Origin: Treponema socranskii subsp. socranskii VPI DR56BR1116 = ATCC 35536
GTDB taxonomy: Bacteria > Spirochaetota > Spirochaetia > Treponematales > Treponemataceae
Length of the DNA: 64,000 nucleotides
Direction of reading: 5' to 3'
Assembly (NCBI RefSeq): GCF_000468115.1
Contig: NZ_AVQI01000068.1
Span: 1-64,000, forward strand
The stretch's first letter is position 1; every line of letters begins with the position of its first letter. Positions 34,992-42,752 of this stretch are shown here, in pieces. Made by a program: the position numbers and the translations under genes. Below the pieces are notes generated by a model that made no database searches, was not told the origin of the DNA, and saw only the letters and a program-made list of their open reading frames with translations.

Positions 34992-36593
34992 CTATTTTGA
35001 AGCGTTTTGTGTTGCAATAATAATCGTCACCGTCGTCGAAACGGCGGAAAGAACGGTCGTTATAACGGGCGCATACAATCCGAAATAATATGTAAACGAA
35101 TTTGCAGATGCCGTTATCGTCGTTTCCGGCGTAATCGGATCGGTTTTTCGCAGTTTTTTTCCGTTTATGTCGCGGATTTTCACAACCTCGCGCGTATTTT
35201 TTTCATTAACAAAACCGCCTGCAAGACCGATATAGTATTCCCACGTGCGGTCGGGGATGTACGGATACCTACCGGGATTTTTCACAGCACCGGCAACGGA
35301 AACGAAATACTGCCGAAACGGTATAATCAGCGTATCGTAAGGCTGTACCGTTTCTTTACTGTAATACATGGCGTCGTACAACATCTTATTGATATCGATC
35401 GGAATCGGTTTCCCTTTGCGAAGGATGTATGCGTTTTCAATATCCGCCGTCGATGAAAAACGCGTTTTATTGCGCCGCACGAGCGTAGCATAATTTTCGC
35501 CCGTATCAAACACGACTGCAAACCGTGTTGCGGCATCGAGCGCCGTACCGGTTGCAGAAGAAAGCGCACCCTCGATAAACATAACCGGCTTTATCTCCGC
35601 ATACGTCGGAACACGTACCGTATCGTAACACAAAAGCGGATAGTCGGATGCGACGGCAGCGTTATTCAAGTACAGTATTTCCCCCGCAGGATCGTCTTTG
35701 CCCGATGTACGTATCAATTCCATGCGGTTCGTATCCGCACGATCCGCAAAGCCGCCGCCGTAATAATCGACAAGCCGCCGGAGGTTTTCTCCCGCAAGCA
35801 GTTCATAGGTTCCGGGTCGTTCGACGGCTCCGTTTATCGTCACTTTTCGCGTCATGCGTCCGACGGTGATTCGATCGCCCGGACGCACATAGGGATCCTG
35901 CGACAGATCGCCGAAACGCACCGCTTGAAAAATATCGTACGTATTTTTTTTCCCGCTTTCGCCTGTAACGACGATATCGCGCGTCGACGCGTAATCGGTC
36001 AGCGTCCCCACAATAACATCCGAAAGCCGAGAGAGCGCCCACGCCTGCTTAATCGTCGTTTCCTTTACTTCTCCGTCGATGACGACTTTAAAAACGGCAG
36101 GCGTCGTAAGCGCAAACTGAACACCGCTCATGGGATAGTTTTGCATAACGATTTCTTCTACGCGCTGTTTGAGGCGTAAAAACGTATTGCCCGCCGCGTT
36201 GATCGTCGTAATATTTGCAACGCGGATCCGATACGACGTATCTACCGGTATGATATAACTGACGATAGTTCCGTTGACCGCAAATGCAAGCGTATAGATA
36301 TCGCCCGCCGTTACGCGATAATCGGCAGAAGACATCGCAAGCTGCGGCGTCGGAACAAGCGCATTTTCTTTGTCGAGCGGTTTTTCTTTTTCCTCCGTTT
36401 CCCGTTCGTTTATCTTATCCGCAGTCGACACCGTATCGGAAGTATCGGAAGATGGATCGGTTTTAGACAGTCTGCCGGTCGTACCGTATCGACCGGCGTT
36501 CGCCGTCTGCGCAAAAAGCGCGCCGCAGCTTGCAAGCGGAAAAAAAGATATCGTTAAAGAGAAAAAGACGATGCCGTACAAATATTTTTTCAT
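34992..36593 (-). CDS. SLBB-domain polysaccharide export protein (Wza-like)
   Basis: Predicted exporter of surface polysaccharide. From the ATG at 36593 (533 residues) there is a signal peptide (MKKYLYGIVFFSLTISFFPLASC, possibly a lipobox), an N-terminal polysaccharide-export segment (DYRVTAGDIYTLAFAVNG...), SLBB domains (VTINGAVERPGTYELLAGENL and VAGAVKNPGRYPY), and a hydrophobic C-terminal helix (APVITTVLSAVSTTVTIII). The start is fixed by a 4-base ATGA overlap with the Wzz-like gene. Sequence upstream of this ATG in the same frame is not signal-like. No glycosyltransferases are adjacent, so the polymer is unknown. Confidence 0.87.
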   Translation of the reverse strand: MKKYLYGIVFFSLTISFFPLASCGALFAQTANAGRYGTTGRLSKTDPSSDTSDTVSTADKINERETEEKEKPLDKENALVPTPQLAMSSADYRVTAGDIYTLAFAVNGTIVSYIIPVDTSYRIRVANITTINAAGNTFLRLKQRVEEIVMQNYPMSGVQFALTTPAVFKVVIDGEVKETTIKQAWALSRLSDVIVGTLTDYASTRDIVVTGESGKKNTYDIFQAVRFGDLSQDPYVRPGDRITVGRMTRKVTINGAVERPGTYELLAGENLRRLVDYYGGGFADRADTNRMELIRTSGKDDPAGEILYLNNAAVASDYPLLCYDTVRVPTYAEIKPVMFIEGALSSATGTALDAATRFAVVFDTGENYATLVRRNKTRFSSTADIENAYILRKGKPIPIDINKMLYDAMYYSKETVQPYDTLIIPFRQYFVSVAGAVKNPGRYPYIPDRTWEYYIGLAGGFVNEKNTREVVKIRDINGKKLRKTDPITPETTITASANSFTYYFGLYAPVITTVLSAVSTTVTIIIATQNASK

Positions 36594-37639
36594 AGATGCC
36601 GTTTCCGATTTTGATGTGATGCGACGGAAAGCTTTTTCATCGCTTCGGGATCGCGCTTGATGTTTTCTATCGCATTTAACGCAAATGCGATAAACACCGA
36701 CATAAAAAACGCCGCGAAAGTTGCGATGATGCACAGCATACCGCGCGACGGCGCCGATTTTCTGTCGGGCACTTCCGCATGTTCCAAGATTTGAAATACC
36801 GGCGTTTCGCTCGCCATTTCCACTTTTAAAAGTTCGTATTGCGTTTTAAGCTGCTTGTACACCTGTTCCTGCGCTTCCAATTCCAAAACGAGTATTGCGT
36901 TTTCCACAATGGGAGAACCGTTCGGATTATAACGATATGCGGCGGTATTTTCGTTTTCACGGATCTGCTTCGATAATGAAAGAATTTGTTTATAACTCGC
37001 ATCGATATTTTCTTCGAGGTTCTTTTTCGCAAGTTTGTTTTTATCGATACCGAGTTCTGCAAAAACGGTTTCCATATAGTCCGCCGCAAAATTTATGACG
37101 GATTGTGCGAAGACAGGATCGGTATCCGTAAATGCAAGCGAAAAAACACCGGATTTATCGTCAAAAGACGCACTTAAATTTTTTTGCAAAACTTTACGTG
37201 TTTCGGTTTTCGGGGAATCTTTTATCTTATAGCGTGTCGTGAGATCGAACTTATCGATAATCGCATCGAGATAAGTATTTGTCTCCGCAATGTAAACGGC
37301 GAGCGCACTGTATGTCGCGCCTCTTTTTGAAAGACCCGAAAGCCCCATAAGACTGCTCAACCCGCTTGAGTTCAACATCGACGAAAGGGAACCGCCGGAA
37401 GACGACGAATCGTTTATCAGCATAAGCGCACGCGGCGTGTATTCGTTCGGAAGCGGCGATTTTTCAGGCGGCAGCATAAGCGATATCACGGAAAATAAAA
37501 GAACAGCGGCAGCAGCGGCGGACGTCATTAGAATGATGAGTTTTTTATGCCGAAGCAAAACGGCAAACAGATCGATAAGTGAAATCTCTTCGTCCGACGA
37601 AGACGGCGATGTATTTTTGATATCCGATACACTTTCCAT
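36590..37639 (-). CDS. Wzz/chain-length-determinant family membrane protein
   Basis: A 349-residue inner-membrane protein of the polysaccharide co-polymerase type. A cytoplasmic N-terminus ending EEISLIDLFAVLLRHKKLI leads into TM1 (about 33-55). A large periplasmic region with coiled-coil sequence follows (about 190-290), then the Pro-rich approach PDRKSAPSRG and TM2 (about 300-325). There is no fused BY-kinase domain. A Ser/Gly/Leu-rich segment (SSSSGGSLSSMLNSSGLSSL) lies near residue 80. Its stop overlaps the start of the SLBB exporter by ATGA, so the two are made together and probably span the envelope. Confidence 0.87.
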   Translation of the reverse strand: MESVSDIKNTSPSSSDEEISLIDLFAVLLRHKKLIILMTSAAAAAVLLFSVISLMLPPEKSPLPNEYTPRALMLINDSSSSGGSLSSMLNSSGLSSLMGLSGLSKRGATYSALAVYIAETNTYLDAIIDKFDLTTRYKIKDSPKTETRKVLQKNLSASFDDKSGVFSLAFTDTDPVFAQSVINFAADYMETVFAELGIDKNKLAKKNLEENIDASYKQILSLSKQIRENENTAAYRYNPNGSPIVENAILVLELEAQEQVYKQLKTQYELLKVEMASETPVFQILEHAEVPDRKSAPSRGMLCIIATFAAFFMSVFIAFALNAIENIKRDPEAMKKLSVASHQNRKRHL

Positions 37640-37675
37640 AGGAGTATTATATAAGAAAATATGCGGCTTTACAAC

Positions 37676-38563
37676 CTAAGGGAAAAGCGTATCTTCTTCC
37701 GGCAAGTATCGCCGAAATTCTTCATGCTCCGCAGCAAATACTCGAGCCGCCCCATTGTAATTTTCCCATGTCGAATCGAACAGCTCCTCCACGCCCGGAA
37801 TGCACGCGATATCGCTCACCATAAGATAACGATAATCGATGTGATTTTTATTAAAAAAATCCCGCACGCTTTGCACGGAATTGTATAGAACGTATGCGAC
37901 AAAAGTCGAACACACAAATTTTTTTTTCATTTTTTTATTTTCCGCATCGTTTACAGCTTCTATGTCTTTTTTCGATGCATAAAATTTATCCATAGGTCTG
38001 TCGTTTTCCGCCGTAAATAATTTCCGTTTTACAGCGCGGTTGGCGATTTTAAAATTTTTATCGACATCGTAGCGCACATTCTTATTTTCCATAAGAACAC
38101 GGATCGCTTTTTTGCGTTCTTCACCGGTTGCTTTGATCGCATACAGCATTTGCTTTGACGATACAGCATCGCACTGCTTCGTATAGTTATTTGCTTTCGT
38201 ATCGCTGCAGTGTTCCCTGTCCAGCTGGGGTCGAGCCATCAGCGTAAGGCCGAAAAAATCGTCGCGCAAGTCGAAACCGATGCTCACGTGACTTGCCGTA
38301 AGCGGGTTTACGTCTACTTTTGCGATGCCGTTTTTAAGAATATTCGATACGTAAAACGGAGAGATAAGCTGCGGATCGTAAAAACGCAAAAAAATATAGG
38401 AATCGTCGGCGGCTTCCTCTGCCGTATCGACTCGGCACATAAAATCTTCATCGGTCAGCAGGTACGCGTTTTCGGTTTTCGTCGAAGCACAGGATGTCGT
38501 CAAAAACGCGCACACCGCGGCGCTCAATAAAAATAGAGTTTTTATTAATCGCATATTCATCAT
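37676..38563 (-). CDS. Lipoprotein with permuted NlpC/P60 (YiiX/YebB-like) fold
   Basis: A 295-residue lipoprotein precursor; signal peptide with lipobox LTTSC at Cys25. The mature part fits the permuted papain-fold peptidase/amidase group. His92 lies in TASHVSIGFDLR, early in the chain, and Cys218 in KKFVCSTFVAYVLYN, late in the chain; this His-before-Cys order is typical of the YiiX/YebB branch. Substrate unknown; cell-wall peptide or lipid is possible. It lies 36 bases upstream of the Wzz-like gene on the same strand, so it may be first gene of a three-gene envelope unit. ATG at 38554 is an alternative start. Confidence 0.78.
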   Translation of the reverse strand: MMNMRLIKTLFLLSAAVCAFLTTSCASTKTENAYLLTDEDFMCRVDTAEEAADDSYIFLRFYDPQLISPFYVSNILKNGIAKVDVNPLTASHVSIGFDLRDDFFGLTLMARPQLDREHCSDTKANNYTKQCDAVSSKQMLYAIKATGEERKKAIRVLMENKNVRYDVDKNFKIANRAVKRKLFTAENDRPMDKFYASKKDIEAVNDAENKKMKKKFVCSTFVAYVLYNSVQSVRDFFNKNHIDYRYLMVSDIACIPGVEELFDSTWENYNGAARVFAAEHEEFRRYLPEEDTLFP

Positions 38564-38643
38564 TACTCACTTATCGGTACGGTGCTGCCGTTTTTGCACT
38601 CGATATATATACCATAGTGAAAAACAAGCGCGATAACAAGCGG

Positions 38644-38757
38644 TCACTTGCATTTTAAGTATTTAATCGAATCGAGGGCGACCGCCGCGATCAAAATCAA
38701 TCCTTTAAATACAAAGTCCAGGTTCGTGTCGATACCGAAAAAGGAGACGGCGAAAAC
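38644..38757 (-). pseudogene. C-terminal remnant of a sugar ABC transporter permease
   Basis: The last 36 codons of a minus-strand frame read FGIDTNLDFVFKGLILIAAV and then ALDSIKYLKCK, which is the typical C-terminus of RbsC/MglC-type sugar permeases (final helix and basic tail). The frame upstream is not permease-like, and an unrelated amino-acid permease gene ends 12 bases away. The fragment is therefore a leftover of a deleted or displaced gene. Confidence 0.65.
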
Positions 38758-38768
38758 GGCATCCTTCC

Positions 38769-39437
38769 TTAGCGATAGTAGGAGAGTTTCGCTTCGATGC
38801 GTGCAAACACGATTTCGACACCCCAATTCATCGCAAGGTAAAAGACACCCGCGACGAAGAGCGGCATAAACGAAAAGAGGCGGCTTTGCGTTTCCTGTGC
38901 GACGCGCAAAAGTTCGGATACGCCGATAACTTGGATGAGCGCCGTATCTTTGACGAGGGTTATCGCTTCGTTGCCCATCGCGGGCATGATGCGCTTAACA
39001 ACTTGCGGCAAGACGATATACAAAAAAGTTTGTCGCTTCGTATAGCCGAGCACTTTCGCAGCTTCGTATTGTCCTTCGGGAATCGATTCGATACCGCCGC
39101 GATAAATCTCCGCAAAGTACGCCGCGTAGTTTACGATGAGCGCAACGAGAGCGGCGAAAAAGCGCGGCCACGCGACACGGAAATCGGTACCGAAATTGTT
39201 GTTGAGCCAAAGGCACAGAAGACTCGGGCCGAAGTATACGACGAGCAGCTGCAGCATGAGAGGAGTGCCGCGTATGACGAGCAAAAACGCTTTCATCGAC
39301 CCGGAAAGTATTCGATTTTTCGCCATGCGCCCCGCACAAAACGAAAGCGCGAGCGGAAGCGAAAAAAACAGCGTCAAAAAAAACACTTCGAGCGACGTTG
39401 CGCTTCCGCGCAGCATCGCCTGCAGCATCTTCTCCAT
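38769..39437 (-). CDS. Amino-acid ABC transporter permease (HisM/GlnP type)
   Basis: A 222-residue inner-membrane permease with about five helices. The polar amino-acid family signature is clear: TSLEVFFLTLFFSLPLAL at the N-terminus, RGTPLMLQLLVVYFG, YAAYFAEIYRGGIESIPEGQYEAA with the EAA loop, and PQVVKRIMPAMGNEAI. It begins on the base after the binding-protein stop codon (TAAATG), so the two are tightly coupled. No ATPase gene is next to it; it must use an ATPase encoded elsewhere. The short space past its end holds the remnant of a sugar permease. Confidence 0.9.
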   Translation of the reverse strand: MEKMLQAMLRGSATSLEVFFLTLFFSLPLALSFCAGRMAKNRILSGSMKAFLLVIRGTPLMLQLLVVYFGPSLLCLWLNNNFGTDFRVAWPRFFAALVALIVNYAAYFAEIYRGGIESIPEGQYEAAKVLGYTKRQTFLYIVLPQVVKRIMPAMGNEAITLVKDTALIQVIGVSELLRVAQETQSRLFSFMPLFVAGVFYLAMNWGVEIVFARIEAKLSYYR

Positions 39438-40262
39438 TTATTTGCCGATCACCGAAATATCGCGTCCGAACCACTTTACCGAAACGGCGGTAACCGTTCC
39501 GTCTCTTTGCATATCTTCCAATATGCTCTGTACTTTGTCGCGCAGGGCAGCGTTTCCCTTGCGGAACGCGATACCGTAGTTTTCATAGGACAGCGCTTCG
39601 TCGATGACGATAAAGGGCTTTCCCGTCGCGGAGATGCTGTAGTTTGCGACAACGCTGTCCATGACAACGCCGTCGACGCCGCGGATTTCAAGGTCGTTGA
39701 GAGCGGTAACGTTGTCTTTTAAGAGTACCTGTTCTTTGAGCGAACGCGAAAATTCCGCATTGGCATCGACGGCTTCCTGCGCGCTCGAACCGCTTTGCAG
39801 TGCGATTGTTTTTCCCGCCATGTCTTTCAAAGACGCAATGCCGCTGTCGTTTCGCACGACAAGCACTTGCGCGTTTTTCAAATAGGGCTTCGTAAACACG
39901 AGCGCTTCTTCCCGCTCTTTCGTCATCGTAAAGCCGTTCCAAATGCAGTCGATTTTACCGGTGTTCAGCTCCATCTCTTTCGCACCCCAATCGATGGGCT
40001 GCGCTTTAAATTCGACGCCGAGCCGCTTCGCAACTTCTTTTGCCAAATCGATATCGTAACCGACGATTTCGCCGTCGGAAGCACGAAAGCCGAGCGGAGG
40101 GAACGAATCGTCGAGTCCGAGCACAAATACGCCGCGCGAGATGAGGTCGTCAAGCGAAGTATCGCGGGCGGAAGCAGCATCCCGTTTTTTGCAGCCGGCG
40201 CTTGCCGCCGCGAGACAGAGCGCGAAAAGCGAAGCTAAAAATACCCTTATCGTTTTTTTCAT
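39438..40262 (-). CDS. Amino-acid ABC transporter substrate-binding lipoprotein
   Basis: A 274-residue binding protein of the polar amino-acid family (SBP_bac_3). Signal peptide with lipobox SAGC (Cys23). Typical segments are VLGLDDSFPPLGFRASDGE, IVGYDIDLAKEVAKRLGVE, WNGFTMTKEREEALVFTKPY, and AGKTIALQSGSSAQEAV. The ligand (arginine, glutamine, cystine or another) cannot be told from sequence. It lies 28 bases downstream of argH on the same strand, so argH, this gene and the permease may form one operon, which would favour an arginine-related ligand; that is inference. Confidence 0.9.
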   Translation of the reverse strand: MKKTIRVFLASLFALCLAAASAGCKKRDAASARDTSLDDLISRGVFVLGLDDSFPPLGFRASDGEIVGYDIDLAKEVAKRLGVEFKAQPIDWGAKEMELNTGKIDCIWNGFTMTKEREEALVFTKPYLKNAQVLVVRNDSGIASLKDMAGKTIALQSGSSAQEAVDANAEFSRSLKEQVLLKDNVTALNDLEIRGVDGVVMDSVVANYSISATGKPFIVIDEALSYENYGIAFRKGNAALRDKVQSILEDMQRDGTVTAVSVKWFGRDISVIGK

Positions 40263-40290
40263 TTATTATCTCCTGTAAATAAATTAATAA

Positions 40291-41706
40291 TCAGAGCCGT
40301 TTTTTTGCGAAATCTTTCAGCACACGTATCTGCTCCGCGACTCGCTCGGCTGCAGGCCCTCCCTCGGTTTTTCGCGAAGCGACGCAGGACTTCGAATCGA
40401 TGAGCGGGTAGATATCGTCCTCGATGCGATCCGAACAGGATCTAAAATCTTCGATCGGAAGTTCTTCAAGCCTGCATTTTTTTTCGATCGCGGTGCGCAC
40501 CGCTTTTGCCGCAATGCCGTGCGCCGTGCGGAACGGAATGTCCTTTCGCACGAGGTAGTCGGCGACATCGGTCGCATTGAGATAGCCGTCTTCGCAGGAG
40601 CTTTCCATGCGCTGCGTATTCCACGATGCTGAGGCGATCATATCCGTAAAAACCGACACGCAGGCGCTCACCGTATCGAATGCGTCGAAAAGGCTTTCTT
40701 TGTCTTCCTGCATATCGCGGTTATACGCAAGCGGCAGCGCTTTCATCATCGTCAAAAGAGCTACGAGATCGCCGTACACCCTGCCCGTCCGCCCGCGGAT
40801 GAGTTCGGCAAAGTCGGGATTTTTTTTCTGCGGCATGATCGAACTGCCGGTCGACCACGTTTCGCTCAATTCGATAAACGAAAATTCCGACGTAGACCAC
40901 AGCACGACCTCTTCGGCAGCGCGCGAAAGGTGCATTTGCAAAAGCGCAAAGCACGATGCGAATTCGATGCAGTAGTCGCGGTCGGAAACGGTGTCGAGCG
41001 AATTTGGCGTCACGCCGTCAAAGCCGAGCAGTTCCGCTTCGAGTTTTCTGTCGAGCGGAAGGGTTGTTCCGGCAAGGGCTCCGGCTCCTATCGGTGAGCG
41101 CGAAATGCGTTTAAGCGCATCGGAAAGCCGTTCCCAATCGCGCGTAAAACTCCACGCCCACGCGCACAGATGATGAGCGAGCGTCACCGGCTGAGCGTGC
41201 TGCATGTGTGTAAAGCCCGGCATAATCGATTGCGTGTGGCGCTCGGCGAGAACGGCAAGCGTTTCGATGAGATGTGCGATGCTTTTTTGCAGTTCGGGAA
41301 TCGTCCGCCTGAGATACAGCCTTTCGTCGAGGGCGATCTGGTCGTTTCGGCTTCTGCCCGTATGCACTTTTTTGCCGGTCTCTCCGATCCTGTCGGTAAG
41401 CGCGGCTTCTATAAACGAGTGAATATCTTCAGCGGAAGCGTCGACGGAAAGCTTACCCGACGCCATATCGGCATCGATAGCGTCGAGCGCTCCGATAATC
41501 GCATCGGCTTCTCGGCGCGAAATGATGCCCGTACGCGCGAGCATTTCCGCGTGCGCTTTGCTTCCGAAAATATCATCGCGAGCCATGCGCTCATCGACGT
41601 GAATTGAAGTTTCAAACGCGACTGCCGCTGCGTCCGGCCCTTCGGAAAAACGACCGTGCCACAAAGCGGTGTGATTGTCTCCGGTCATCGTACCGTGCGT
41701 ATCCAT
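40291..41706 (-). CDS. argH: Argininosuccinate lyase
   Basis: Splits argininosuccinate into arginine and fumarate, the last step of arginine synthesis. The protein shows LWHGRFSEGPD at the N-terminus, the HTGRSRNDQIALD loop, the GFTHMQHAQPVTLAHHL segment and the superfamily signature GSSIMPQKKNPDFAEL. No argG is seen. Start choice: the longest frame begins at 41724 inside the promoter; ATG 41706 would leave a leader of only about 3 bases, and ATG 41688 (MTGDNHTALWHGRF) about 20. I give 41706 but 41688 is quite possible. The promoter overlaps that of the divergent P83/100-like gene in a 46-bp palindrome. Confidence 0.93.
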   Translation of the reverse strand: MDTHGTMTGDNHTALWHGRFSEGPDAAAVAFETSIHVDERMARDDIFGSKAHAEMLARTGIISRREADAIIGALDAIDADMASGKLSVDASAEDIHSFIEAALTDRIGETGKKVHTGRSRNDQIALDERLYLRRTIPELQKSIAHLIETLAVLAERHTQSIMPGFTHMQHAQPVTLAHHLCAWAWSFTRDWERLSDALKRISRSPIGAGALAGTTLPLDRKLEAELLGFDGVTPNSLDTVSDRDYCIEFASCFALLQMHLSRAAEEVVLWSTSEFSFIELSETWSTGSSIMPQKKNPDFAELIRGRTGRVYGDLVALLTMMKALPLAYNRDMQEDKESLFDAFDTVSACVSVFTDMIASASWNTQRMESSCEDGYLNATDVADYLVRKDIPFRTAHGIAAKAVRTAIEKKCRLEELPIEDFRSCSDRIEDDIYPLIDSKSCVASRKTEGGPAAERVAEQIRVLKDFAKKRL

Positions 41707-41713
41707 AGTTCGG

Positions 41714-41759
41714 ACAGTATACACTACATTGTTTATTTTTACAATGATTTGTATACTGT
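41714..41759. promoter_or_regulatory. 46-bp palindrome carrying overlapping divergent promoters
   Basis: ACAGTATAC (41714-41722) mirrors GTATACTGT (41751-41759), and CATTGT (41727-41732) mirrors ACAATG (41741-41746), in one symmetric element. Plus promoter: TTGTTT (41729-41734), 17 bases, TATACT (41752-41757). Minus promoter: TTGTAA (41744-41739), 17 bases, TATACT (41721-41716). The two overlap through their spacers, so polymerase could use only one at a time. Confidence 0.8.
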
Positions 41760-41825
41760 ATGAGTACGAATCGCAAATTCACAGGCAAAGTCGACTTGTT
41801 CGTTGACTTTTTACGGGAGTGCGTT

Positions 41826-42746
41826 ATGTTAAGAAAATTATTCGTCATCGTTTCGGCGCTGATTTCGGCAGGCTCTCTCTTTGCCGTACAAATCGATACG
41901 GCGCTTCTCGATACGGCAACGCGCGTGGACTATATCGAAGATATGTCCCCTGTGCCGAAAAACGAATTCAATACCGCAAAGCAGATACGCGATATGGGGC
42001 GCAGACTCGGCGGAAGCATTAAACGGCAGGATGCGCAGCATAAAGACGGAGAGCTCTACGCATCGGGCGCTCCTTCAAAAAAATACCGCGCGCTCCGCGT
42101 ACCTTCGTCGGACTCGCTTCCGGGAGCCGACATCATCTATATCGCGCCGAACGCGAAAGTCGGAACGATCAAAGCGCTCGCCTTTATCGTCTCCGGCTAC
42201 ATCGAAACAGCACACGGTTTGCCTCCGGAACAAGCGGATACTCTCGCGCAAAAAGTGTGTTGGTGGAATACGAATCGTTACGACGATCGAAATTATTTTA
42301 CAAAGCATTTCAACGCACGCATACTCGAATCTTTTTCCGATGAAACGGCAGTCATCGGTCTTGCCGACTCATACAAAAATTGGGCGGGACATGCGCGCTT
42401 CGTCATCCCCTTTGCGCCTGAAAAAATGCACGATATACAGGCAGCGGCAAAAGACGGCAAAAAGCAAAGCGCAAAAATCGATTCGAAAAACAAAGCCGCA
42501 CAAAAAAACAGCGAGACCGAAAAAGAGGCGGCACAAAATAAAAAAGAGAGCGCAGGCAAAGGCGCGGCGCAAAACGACGCCGATAAAACTGCAGCGGATG
42601 CGATCCGGAATACGCTTGAAAACGAAGCGCTGCAATTTAAAACCGTGCCGGCAAATTATAAAATTCTCTTCGGCGCTTTGTGCCTTGCCGCGCTTTTGCT
42701 CCTTATACTGCTCGTGCGGGTTGCCGTAGACATGGCGAAAAATTGA
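41826..42746 (+). CDS. P83/100-family exported protein with C-terminal membrane anchor
   Basis: A 306-residue spirochaetal protein. After a signal peptide (MLRKLFVIVSALISAGSLFA) it has P83/100-like segments: IRDMGRRLGGSIK, ADIIYIAPNAKVGTIKALAFIVSGYIE, the WWNTNRYDDRNYFTKHFNA block and SYKNWAGHARFVIPF. Then comes a Lys/Ala/Glu-rich linker (about 205-265) and a single hydrophobic helix near the C-terminus (LFGALCLAALLLLILLVRVAV), which is unusual for the family and suggests anchoring with the N-terminal domain in the periplasm. GGGAG precedes the ATG at 41826. Family assignment is by eye; function of the family is not established. Confidence 0.75.
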   Translation: MLRKLFVIVSALISAGSLFAVQIDTALLDTATRVDYIEDMSPVPKNEFNTAKQIRDMGRRLGGSIKRQDAQHKDGELYASGAPSKKYRALRVPSSDSLPGADIIYIAPNAKVGTIKALAFIVSGYIETAHGLPPEQADTLAQKVCWWNTNRYDDRNYFTKHFNARILESFSDETAVIGLADSYKNWAGHARFVIPFAPEKMHDIQAAAKDGKKQSAKIDSKNKAAQKNSETEKEAAQNKKESAGKGAAQNDADKTAADAIRNTLENEALQFKTVPANYKILFGALCLAALLLLILLVRVAVDMAKN

Positions 42747-42752
42747 CGAACC

